In this document: in pieces, positions 11,124-21,046 of the stretch
Layout: each line of letters opens with the position of its first letter
Position numbering within the stretch: position 1 is the stretch's first letter
From: Globodera rostochiensis
Taxonomy: Eukaryota; Nematoda; Chromadorea; Rhabditida; Heteroderidae
Direction of reading: 5' to 3'
DNA length: 64,000 nt
NCBI GenBank assembly: GCA_018350325.1
Contig: JAEVLN010000006.1
Location: 1,201,193-1,265,192, forward strand
The notes under the pieces: model-generated
Told to the model about the DNA's origin: nothing
The model's input: only the letters and a program-made list of their open reading frames with translations
The model's database searches: none
Translations under genes and position numbers: made by a program

Positions 11124-12018
11124 ACTGGGACCAGGACGTGGATTTGGTGGCCAAAAATCCGTTGACCGGCTATTCAAACATTGCATACGGCTTGCACTTT
11201 TACGCCGGCACTCATGGCGAAGCTCTCAAGAAAAGATGGTAATTGCATATAATTTAGGTATAAATTTATGTGTTTTAATGTTATAACTAGGGCCCGGATT
11301 TTTATGTTATAACATATTTTTTTCGTGGATTCCTTACCATGAGAGAAGCCCAAAAATTTGAATTAGGGCGACTTTTTAGCACATATTAAAACATATTTTG
11401 GGGGTATTTTTTAGCACATATTTACTAACATCTTTTTAAGCTTTTTCAGAGGTTTAGCACATATTTCGCCATTTTTCAAAAAATTCCTTAACAAAAATGC
11501 AATAAAAACGAAAAATACACCCCAAGGATCGACTTTTTAAAAATTTTCAAAAAATGCACCCCTAAAAATTGAGTTTTTTCACGACTAAAAATTCTGCATC
11601 CAAAAAATGAAAATTTTTAAAATCCCATATTTTAAAAAGGTTTTCTGAAATGCCTTTAATTTAGATATAAATTTTTTTATTTTTACTCAATTAGGACCAT
11701 TTCTTAAAACTTGATTAAATTTTGAAAATTTTATGCATAAACTGATTAATTTTGGTCATTTTTGGCACATATTTTTCCATTTTTTGGGTTTTTAATACAT
11801 ATTTTAGCATTTTTAAGCACATAAAAACATACATATTTTGGGTAGCACATATAAATCCTAGCCCTAGTTATATCAAATTGGAATGATTCCAGCTGCGAAA
11901 ATTAGGTGTTTAATTTTTAATTGAAATATTTGTGCACAGGCCTTCCCATGTTTGCGACAGAGTATGGCATAGGCTCAACGAGTACGGACACGCCAGGCGA
12001 TTTGGAAAAGTTGGAACA
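11124..12018 (+). pseudogene. Truncated GH5 copy
   Basis: 11124-11254 matches GH5 exon 5 ([19 protein letters not shown]) but has a one-base deletion near 11,224. 11940-12018 matches the first 79 bases of exon 6 including the catalytic FATEYG. The intron between them holds a 579-bp MITE. The exon breaks off after GDLEKLE, where collagen sequence begins. The four upstream GH5 exons are missing. Confidence 0.8.
11288..11866. mobile_element. hAT-like MITE (TAGGGCCCGGAT family)
   Basis: Ends are TAGGGCCCGGAT... and ...CCTAGCCCTA, flanked by GTTATAAC / GTTATATC, an 8-bp duplication with one mismatch. The interior repeats phrases such as TTTAGCACATATTT. The same family is at 32,714-33,355, and a copy lacking its right end is at 15,913-16,310. 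Confidence 0.75.
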
Positions 12019-12241
12019 TTTAGGGCCCACCGGACCGCCTGGTCAGCCCGGAGGCAACGGAAACCCCGGGCCACCAGGCCCCAATAGCGAGTCCGGGCCT
12101 CCGGGCCCCCCGGGCGACGAAGGACCGGCTGGGAAGCCTGGGCAGCCCGGGAACGCCGGCGAGAATGGCAAGTCAGGCGACTCGGGCAAGTCAGGCGCGT
12201 GCGATCATTGTTCACCGCCCCGGACAGCCCCGGGCTATTAA
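12019..12241 (+). pseudogene. Cuticle collagen C-terminal fragment, copy 2, fused to GH5
   Basis: The Gly-X-Y repeat runs from 12,024 and ends in PPRTAPGY plus a TAA stop, so this copy keeps the native C-terminus (GACDHCSPPRTAPGY). It follows the GH5 exon-6 fragment without a stop: the + frame reads from FATEYG through GDLEKLEH into GPTGPPGQPG. The junction is again TTTAG|GG. A chimeric transcript is possible, but no start or signal peptide is in frame close by. Confidence 0.75.
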
Positions 12242-13639
12242 AACAGAAGAGCCCAAATATTTGAATTTTCAAAAAGCCAACAAATTATTTTATAAATGTA
12301 TAAAAGCATATTTTTGAATGCTTAGAGGATTAGTATGTGTGAAAGATAAAAAAATTTCAAAATAAAATGGGCTAATTCAAATTTGTTACTTTTTATCAGT
12401 GTTCCAGATGAATAGCATTGCAAAATTCGGATTTTTTTGTTGCTAAACTTTTGAAAGTTTGTTCAACCAATTAACTGGAACCACATTAAAATTCACAGGG
12501 AGCTCAAAATGCCCTATTTTTATGGCAAATGCCATAATTTTGGAAACTTGACATTTTTGCCATATTTCTACACTTACCATAATTTTGAAGTTTTTGGTTG
12601 CAAATCTCAACAAATAAGAGTCAAAAATTCAAAATTTTCTCGGCGGCGCCTATCTTCACCAGGGCTGGACGCAATCGGATTTTGATTGCGGACAATCCGC
12701 AATCCGCATACGCAATCTCGACAAAAAAATCCGCAAGCGCAATCCGCACCCCCAAAAAGCCGCAATTTTGAAAAATTTTTCGTACTTAATTGGTAAGAAG
12801 TTGTTTAGTTTAAGAAAAGAACCCCATATTTATTCAACAGAAAATCCACTCAAAATTACACTTCGCTGTAGCCGTGCCTTGCCGATCAAAATAGTACCAC
12901 AAGTTTCCCGGATTTAATTTCAACATTTTAATATCTACAATTTAAATTAGAAATAAAAAAATATTGAAGCAAAAAAGTATTTTTTCAGTATTATAATTAC
13001 TACAAGTATTCGTTTTTTTTGAAAATTTTTCCATCCGAAAACCAGTTGCGGATCCAAATTGCGGAAAAATCCAAAAAAATCCGCAACGCCAAAAAGGCCT
13101 CAATTTCCGCAATCTTGTAAAATAGACTTTTTTTGGGGGGGGGGGGGGACTCCTTTCCTTACTACACTCCTAAAATTGAGCTTATTTTAAAAACTTTAGC
13201 AATTGTTTACATACCGTAAAGTTCAGAGAAGGTTGAAAAAACAATTAACGCCGCCAGGATCTGAACCTCCTCGCACCCACACTTCAATTCCCCCCACCAA
13301 TCACCACTACACCAATGTTTCATAAACAAATCACCATAAAATCCCACCATTAGGGGTGTTCTTTTTAAACCGGTACCCCCGGTTTTCGGTTAGGCCGGTT
13401 TTACGGACGGCCCCCGGTTTCGGTTTTTGGGCCAAAAAAGCCGGTTTTCGGTTCGGTCAACCGACCGTGAACAACCCTATCAACAACAAAAAATAGCAGA
13501 TCCGAAACTCGAAAATTTCCAGAATTCAGCGTTTTATATTTGGATCCCCCAATTCTTTCATTTGGCACTTTTTCCCATCTAAGAAAGTCTTCACTTTGGC
13601 CATTTTGTAGATTAAATGCCAATTTTATAAGGCGTGAAC
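12242..13639. repeat. AT-rich repeats; no gene
   Basis: The segment contains a partial element with CGCAATCCGCA-type motifs (12,662-13,110), a tRNA-like antisense block (13,250-13,320: inverted B-box GATCTGAACCT and A-box CACTACACCA), and a GGTTTTCGGTT-rich element (13,355-13,490) related to 55,545-55,660. No credible coding frame was seen. Confidence 0.5.
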
Positions 13640-15867
13640 CGAAGCGGGTCAACTGCGTCTCAGTTCAAAAAGGACAAACTGCGTCTCGGGGCCAACTGCG
13701 TCTGGGCCAACTGCGTCTCGGGGCCAACTGCGTCTGGCCCAACTGCGTCTCAGTTCGGTATTTCTACACTATATGGGAGTGGTTCGGATCCGAACAATTC
13801 ATATACCAATCGACTCCTCTCATCGAGCTGAGCACGAATCTGCAAAAATTTTTCCGCGGAAACCACTTTGAAGAAAGTTATGGCCCCTCAAAGTTGGCCA
13901 AAAACCATAGGGGGACCCTTTTGGTCAAAATTTTTGGGAAATTTTTTTATTGTAAAAATTGTCTGAAGATATGTTATTTGATGCGCTGATTACGGATTCG
14001 TCAATAGAAAATCAAAATTGAGCATTTAAAACGGTTTTTGAACCGGTTTAAATTATTGAAAATTAAAGAAAAACGATTTAAAGGGCCAACTGCGTCTGGG
14101 CCAACTGCGTCTCGGGGCCAACTGCGTCTCAGTTCAAAAAGGGCCAACTGCGTCTCGGGGCCAACTGCGTCTCAGTTCAAAAAGGGCCAACTGCGTCTCG
14201 GGGCCAACTGCGTCTCAGTTCAAAAAGGGCCAACTGCGTCTCGGGGCCAACTGCGTCTGGGCCAACTGCGTCTCGGGGCCAACTGCGTCTCAGTTCAAAA
14301 AGGGCCAACTGCGTCTCGGGGCCAACTGCGTCTCAGTTCAAAAAGGGCCAACTGCGTCTCGGGGCCAACTGCGTCTCAGTTCAAAAAGGGCCAACTGCGT
14401 CTCGGGGCCAACTGCGTCTGGGCCAACTGCGTCTCGGGGCCAACTGCGTCTCAGTTCAAAAAGGGCCAACTGCGTCTCGGGGCCAACTGCGTCTCAGTTC
14501 AAAAAGGGCCAACTGCGTCTCGGGGCCAACTGCGTCTCAGTTCAAAAAGGGCCAACTGCGTCTCGGGGCCAACTGCGTCTGGGCCAACTGCGTCTCGGGG
14601 CCAACTGCGTCTCAGTTCAAAAAGGGCCAACTGCGTCTCGGGGCCAACTGCGTCTCAGTTCAAAAAGGGCCAACTGCGTCTCGGGGCCAACTGCGTCTGG
14701 GCCAACTGCGTCTCAGTTCAAAAAGGGCCAACTGCGTCTCGGGGCCAACTGCGTCTCAGTTCAAAAAGGGCCAACTGCGTCTCGGGGCCAACTGCGTCTC
14801 AGTTCAAAAAGGGCCAACTGCGTCTCGGGGCCAACTGCGTCTCAGTTCAAAAAGGGCCAACTGCGTCTCGGGGCCAACTGCGTCTGGGCCAACTGCGTCT
14901 GGGCCAACTGCGTCTCGGGGCCAACTGCGTCTCAGTTCAAAAAGGGCCAACTGCGTCTCGGGGCCAACTGCGTCTCAGTTCAAAAAGGGCCAACTGCGTC
15001 TCGGGGCCAACTGCGTCTCAGTTCAAAAAGGGCCAACTGCGTCTCGGGGCCAACTGCGTCTGGGCCAACTGCGTCTCGGGGCCAACTGCGTCTCAGTTCA
15101 AAAAGGGCCAACTGCGTCTCGGGGCCAACTGCGTCTGGGCCAACTGCGTCTCAGTTCAAAAAGGGCCAACTGCGTCTCGGGGCCAACTGCGTCTCAGTTC
15201 AAAAAGGGCCAACTGCGTCTCGCCAACTGCGTCTCAGTTATACCAAAATTTTTTTAAATTTTTTTTTACTATTGGTCAAAAAGCTAACTCCATAATTAGC
15301 ATAGAGGTTGCTAACCCAGGGATAGTTTTCTAAAAATAATTTTTTTCAAAATTTAAACCGATTCAAAACCCGTTTTTTGGGTTTTCATCACAAAAAAAAA
15401 ATATGTAGGTAACCCTGTCTCTCACTGGTCCCGAATTTTTAGTTTCGAATAAAGGGTTTATCCAATTCTGAGGCGTACTCGGGGGTTAACGAGATCGGCG
15501 ATCATGAATATGACATTAATCCATCTTATGACATCATCTAATTTATGATTCAACATATATGATTTTTTGAAAAAAAAAATTTTTTTCCAAGTCGAGAAAA
15601 AGTTGTTTCTAGGGGTATTCGGAGGCGTAGAATATGCTAGCCTCCATTTCGACCAATTCCTAACCCGAACCCAAAGTCGAACATTTTTTGAAAAAAAAAA
15701 ATTTTTTTCCTTTGGCTTCAAAATGTTCAAAAATGCATGAACAAGAAAAAGGAAAACTGTTAATCTACAACAAATATTAGCCACTTACTGCAATAAAACT
15801 CGCTTTTTGAAAAAAACAAATTTTTTTTGGTGAGACGCAGTTGGCCAGACGCAGTTGACCCCCACCG
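13640..15867. mobile_element. hAT-like element carrying a large minisatellite
   Basis: It is flanked by a perfect 8-bp duplication GCGTGAAC (13,632-13,639 and 15,868-15,875). Ends are CGAAGCGGGTCAACTGCGTC and the inverse of CGGTGGGGGTCAACTGCGTC. Two blocks (13,660-13,755 and 14,080-15,240) are arrays of CCAACTGCGTCTCGGGG and CCAACTGCGTCTCAGTTC units. The same motif forms the terminal repeat. Between the arrays lies a fragment of another inverted-repeat family (13,930-14,060). Confidence 0.85.
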
Positions 15868-15912
15868 GCGTGAACGGTGGTCGAAGTCAAAATTTTGAAT
15901 GAGTCTAATCAA

Positions 15913-16310
15913 TAGGACCCGGATTTTTATGTTATAACATATTTTTTTCGTGGATTCCTTACCATGAGAGAAGCCCAAAAATTTGAATTAGGGCGACTTT
16001 TTAACACATCAAAACATATTTTGGGGGTATTTTTTAGCACATATTTACTGACATATTTTAAGCTTTTTCAGAGGTTTAGCACATATTTCGCCATTTTTCA
16101 AAAAATTCCTTAACAAAAATGCAATAAAAACGAAAAATACACCCCAAGGATCGACTTTTTAAAATTTTCAAAAATGCACCCCTAAAAATGACTTTTTCTT
16201 GGACCAAAATCCACCCACCTCTAGGAGCAAAATTAATAAAGATAGATGAATATTTGAAGGTTTTTATGCATAAACTGACTAGATTTTGGCCATTTTTGGC
16301 ACATATTTTG
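15913..16310. mobile_element. MITE of the TAGGGCCCGGAT family, right end lost
   Basis: Near-identical to 11,288-11,690 from TAGGACCCGGATTTTTATG onward, but the right terminal repeat is absent. Confidence 0.6.
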
Positions 16311-16442
16311 ATAAATTATTAATCATATGCTCAGCTCTATGGTTCTACCCTTGACCATCGGATTAAAATTCCGAACTTTGTTTAGACAACATTTGCTCAA
16401 ATGGAAACAAATAACAAATTTGTTTAAAGCCCATAAAATTCA

Positions 16443-19400
16443 TTACGGCAGATAAATGCGCTGTTTGCTGCTAATTTGACGACACATTGGGCATGTGTCC
16501 CCTATTTTTTCTTCGCATTCTTCACAAACACAGGCGTGCCAACACGGAATAAAAACGAAATCGATCTTAAACAATAAAATTTTATTAAAATATTATTTGG
16601 GTTTTTTTGTGATTTATAAGTGAAAACAATTTTCCGACCTTTTTATCGAAACAGACAACGCAACCTTTCGAGGAATGAATCTTTTCAATCTGACAAATTA
16701 AAATTACCTAATTAATTTATAAATTACTATTTAATTTTGTTTTCAAAGACTATATTAAATATTTCATCTAACATAAAAAACTTTTAAGAATTTTATTTAA
16801 CAATTTCTTTTTTTTCAATGGTTTAGCCTCAGTCAGTGTTTTCCCGGTTCCGGTGCTTTTGGATGTTTTCTAATTTTTTAAAAATTGGAAATTTTCGTGA
16901 AAATCCAGATTTTCTTAGATAAAATTTTCAAATTTTTTCCCCTTCCATTCCTAAAATGCTTCAAAAATGCCGTATTTTTAATATTTTGGTTGCAAATCTT
17001 TTAACAAATTGAGTCTTCAAAATTTCTCGGCGGTGACCCCCCCTACCCATAGTAAAGCAGAATTCGCAAAAAAATTGTTTTTTGAAAATTCGAAAATCGG
17101 CAAAATTTTCGAAATGAACAATAGTATTTTCTCATTTTATGTGTGATTCTGAGTAGTTGGACCAAGTCATTATTTAGCAATTATTGCATTTTTTTAAATA
17201 GCCTACCATTTTGAGGACAAATTCACTTTTTTTTGTCTTTAATTGCTCAATCTTTTGCAGTCCTGGAAATGATTTTTTCCAATTTTACGAATTGCCTTAA
17301 AATATACCTCCGCACTTTTCGATCAATTCAATCACTTTTTCTCTTTTCGGTAAATTCTTTAAAGCCCTCTTTATTCCATTAAGCACTTTAAGCGTAATTT
17401 CCTCATCGTTTCTTTCAAGCAAATTACAAAAAGGCGCAACAAAGCCATTTTCCATATAAAAAAGATTATTATATTTTATTAGTTTTCATAGAATAAAAAG
17501 TATGTTTTTTTGTTGTTGAAGATAATCACTTGCCATGATCTGTATATGTCCGGCATCAATGCAACATCCATTTAAATCAGGAATTTTCTCTAAAAAAGAA
17601 TTGGTTACTTTTTGATATGGCATCTCGATTACTGGATTTGAAGAACTTTTTCTTGGCATTCTGTTATACCCCGGGACACAGAAATAATCCGTACCAAAAT
17701 TTTTTTCATCAATGTAGAAAATCGCTAATATTATTAAATATTGTAAGTTATTGTAAGTCCATATACCGATTATGTTGCCAATAGCCCACGAAGCTTCTTC
17801 ATACGCTTCCTGATTTTGCGATTGAAGCAGCTCAACTAAGGGCGGTAATGCGCCAGCTTCAATAACAGCAAGTGCAAGATCGTCAGAAGCAGCAGCAATG
17901 TTCTTCAAGGTCCAAGCTGTACTTTCACATAAATCCATGTCCGGCGATTGAAGCAGCTTAACTAAGAGCGGTAATGCGCCAGCTTCAACAACAGCAAGTG
18001 CAAGATCGTCAGAAGCATCAGTAATGTTCGTCAGTGCCCAGGCAATTTGTTTAGTGAGTGGTTGCGCGCTGCGCCCACCCAGAATAGAGTTTGCACCGAC
18101 TGTTCCGGATGGAGTTTGGGATGGGGGTCAGAATCTCAGGGAGGGTGCCCGGGCCCTGGGCGATGACTTCGACTCCCCGACCTCGACTCGCTCCAACACT
18201 CAGGGAAAGGTTTATTCTCGCTGACGAGCATCCAATGGACGGGACAGGTGAGATGGAACATGAGTTTCTGCAGAACTGATCGCTGGGGAGCGGGAAGGCA
18301 AAGGGGTACATTGGCCAATGGGCGGGGACAATCGTTGGGATCATACGGATAAATGTGCAGGCGATCAATGACGGGAAGGCTCAGCAATTCGGAGGGATAG
18401 AATAATTTGGGGAATGCCAACCGGAGAAACCCTTACAGTTTGCACAATTCCATGTTCTTTTTTTTCTGATTGAAGCAGCTTAACTCAGGGCGGTAATGCG
18501 CCAGCATTCAGCAACAGCACGTGCAAGTCGTCAGAAGCCTAGCCAGCAATGTTCTTCAAGGTCCAAGCTGTACTTTTCACATAAAAATCCATGTCCGGCA
18601 CGATGAAGGCGCTTAACTAAAAGCGGCACGGCTTCCAGCTTCAACCAATTTTGCTTTTCGCGTGCATTGTCTGCGCCAAGAAATTTCGCTAAGGACATCG
18701 ACAGTATCATTTGCACACTTCCAAATTCTGGCGATTTAAGCCGCTTAACCAAGAGCGGCTCAGCGCCAGCTTCAACGACAGCGATGTGCTTTACGACAAG
18801 CAATGCTCTTAAGTGCACGGGCAGCCTGGACAAGAGTTTGCCACTAAATTAGCTCAACAGTTTACTCATTTGGCTCATTCCCTCAATCAAAAAAGAAAAC
18901 ATGGCCATGATTAGAATGGTTTAACCTACTCTGTCGACTTCAAGCAGTTGACAAGGACTGGCAAAACGCCAATGGAGACGAACTCGGCGCTGGCCAATTC
19001 ATCGGAATTTGCACCGTTCCAGAGTAACAAACAATCCTGGACACCGCTGCAAGTAGCTCATTTGGATCCGAACTTTTCGCTTGATTACAAGCTTTGGAAA
19101 TTAAATTAATGATCAAAATTAGTTTAATCAAATAAACTACCTGAATTTGTGCATTGGTTGCGATAACATCCGTTTCGCTATTTGCGCTACTATCCGTTTC
19201 GCTATTCGATAGATTGAAAATTTAGTTTTAAATGAATTTAAGCGATAATTATGCGGAATAAAAATAATATCGTTAAATTTCTCAAGAATAAATAGAGAAT
19301 CCTCTTGTACGTATATTTCCCCAAAATCTTTGTTCATACACCAAACAAGATCCTCCAGCATTAAAATTACTTACTCATCAGTTGTTGTTTGAGATGACGG

Positions 19401-19460
19401 AGCTGCTAACACTATTACAAGCAGAATTACGGCACTGACCAATAACAGCAGCATATTCAT
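16443..19460 (-). pseudogene. ARM/RING gene, copy 2, broken
   Basis: Same exon order as the copy at 2.4-5.9 kb. The signal exon (19,460 down to about 19,376; starts MNMLLLLVSA), the last ARM (about 17,460-17,200) and the two RING exons (about 16,695-16,645 and 16,565-16,443, keeping all visible Cys/His) are well conserved. The central ARM block is split by a 385-bp solo LTR at 18,053-18,437. From 18,440 to 18,840 there are many one-base insertions, and a base is missing at the start of the first-ARM exon near 19,085. I call it a pseudogene, although the RING part alone could still be read. Confidence 0.75.
18053..18437 (-). mobile_element. Solo LTR
   Basis: This 385-bp block is the same length as, and by eye about four bases different from, the LTR at 25,849-26,233. 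It is flanked by the 4-bp duplication GTTT (18,049-18,052 and 18,438-18,441), and the interrupted ARM sequence resumes exactly after it. It is the product of LTR-LTR recombination after a retrotransposon inserted. Confidence 0.92.
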
Positions 19461-19845
19461 TTTATTGGGGGGCGTTTTTTTGAAATATTAAAAATGTTCA
19501 GAATAAAAATTAATGCACAAAATGATTGAATTATATTGTAATATAATGTAAGCATTGACGTCAATAGCAATTTCAAGAAAAATTGATTAATAATGAGAAT
19601 ATTGTTCATTTGGATGCCATTTTGCATAGAATTCCCACCCCCGTTAAAAATCCCGTTTGGCCCAAATTAGTCAGCGTGCCGGTGATCCACCTAATCTGGT
19701 GCCAAGCATGCCAAAATGATCGTTGAAACCAAAGCCATACCTCATTGGGACGCCCTAGCTAAATCAGTTAAAAACTAAATAGATTTTTTTGCTCAATTTG
19801 TTAATAAAATTGAATATTAAGCCTATTTCACAGTATTTTTAGATG

Positions 19846-19935
19846 GCCTAGTGGTTTGTCTTTTCGGATGTGTTGGGTTCGAACCGGCTTGAGTTCAAGC
19901 ACTTACCTATTTACCCTTCTGCCTCTAGGCTCGCT
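19846..19935 (+). repeat. tRNA-derived SINE-like module, copy 2
   Basis: It carries TGGCCTAGTGG and GGGTTCGAACC, as at 6,341, with a short internal deletion between the boxes. It belongs to the duplicated segment that runs from the ARM/RING signal exon toward the GH5 5' flank. Confidence 0.5.
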
Positions 19936-20342
19936 CACTCATTAAATAAAAGGATATTTTAATAAATTTTTTAATGTTTTAATTAAATGAGCGCGGAAAA
20001 AGTTTTTTTTTGTTGAAAAATTCACCATTTAAAAAATTAATCACATTTTACCAAACCGGAATTCGGTTACAGCCCTTGGTGTACATACTTACAAATTAGT
20101 TAAAAATATTTGAATGAGTTTAAATTTATTAAAAATGTGCAGGTTCGAGACCCACCCACAACATTTGACTTCGGTTTTATTTAATAAATATTTTCGAGTT
20201 TTTTGTGAATGCCAAAATCCCAGTATATTATAACTTCAGTCCGGTTAATCCGGGTACGAGTCCACGGAGAAATTGGGTAATGTGCTGGGGGCGGCAAACC
20301 GATGGAATGGTCTTTTCAATTAAATTTAAAAATCAAATTTTT

Positions 20343-21046
20343 AAATTTTCGTTCACATTTGCACTAAGAAGTGCAATAAATATTTATAGAAAGAATTACA
20401 TTAATAAATTACAATTTTTGTACACCTGCTGATGCCAATAATTGCACTTTCTGTTGATCAATTTTGGCATGTGCCATTGTTTGGCACGTGAGAATCCCCT
20501 TGGGGGCTGTGAATACGAATAGGCATAAGTTGAATTGAAAACTCCATCATTTTTTTTTATAAAAAACTACAATTATTTAAAATTTGAATTGCTCAGAAAT
20601 TAAATGATGTGGAAATATCATTTTTGTGCGAAAAAGCTCCATCTTTTGCCATGTTTTATCAAATTTTTGCCGTTTTTTTTGGACTTTCAATGTCACCTTT
20701 TTTTGGGTTTCAGCGATAACAAATTTGGTCTGTTATATTAATTGTTTTTTGAACAAATTTTGATGATCAGAATAACATTTATGTTTAATTTAAAATTTTG
20801 ACCAATTCTTAGTATCAGATTATTGGTCCATTCTTTAAGAAAAGACTTAATTATTTCTTAAAAATGATTTAAACTGCTACTAACAATTCTTTGCCTCATT
20901 TTGAGCGGATTCGAAGGTTAGAAAAATACGAAAAGAAAAAAATTTGAATATTTTAAATTCGAAAATTCAGTTGGCCAAATTACGGCACATTTGGGCCATA
21001 ATTCTCAGCCGGCTGTCCATCAACAACCGCCACAAATTCAGCCGAG
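20343..21046 (+). pseudogene. GH5-locus 3' tail, flank and broken signal exon, copy 3
   Basis: The segment matches 6,965-7,645. The signal exon at about 20,864 has one extra T, giving an early stop (ATG ATT TAA), and the exon-2 homology ends at 21,046 in CAGCCGAGTT. There the antisense retrotransposon begins, with a short shared run at the junction. Confidence 0.7.

Noticed and set aside
13660..15240. CRISPR-like array
   Set aside because: There are no unique spacers; the units only mix three related lengths, and the organism is eukaryotic.
14038..15333. 431-codon ORF repeating QLRLGANCVS
   Set aside because: It is the CCAACTGCGTCTC minisatellite read in frame; it has no non-repeat domain and lies inside a transposon with 8-bp duplications.
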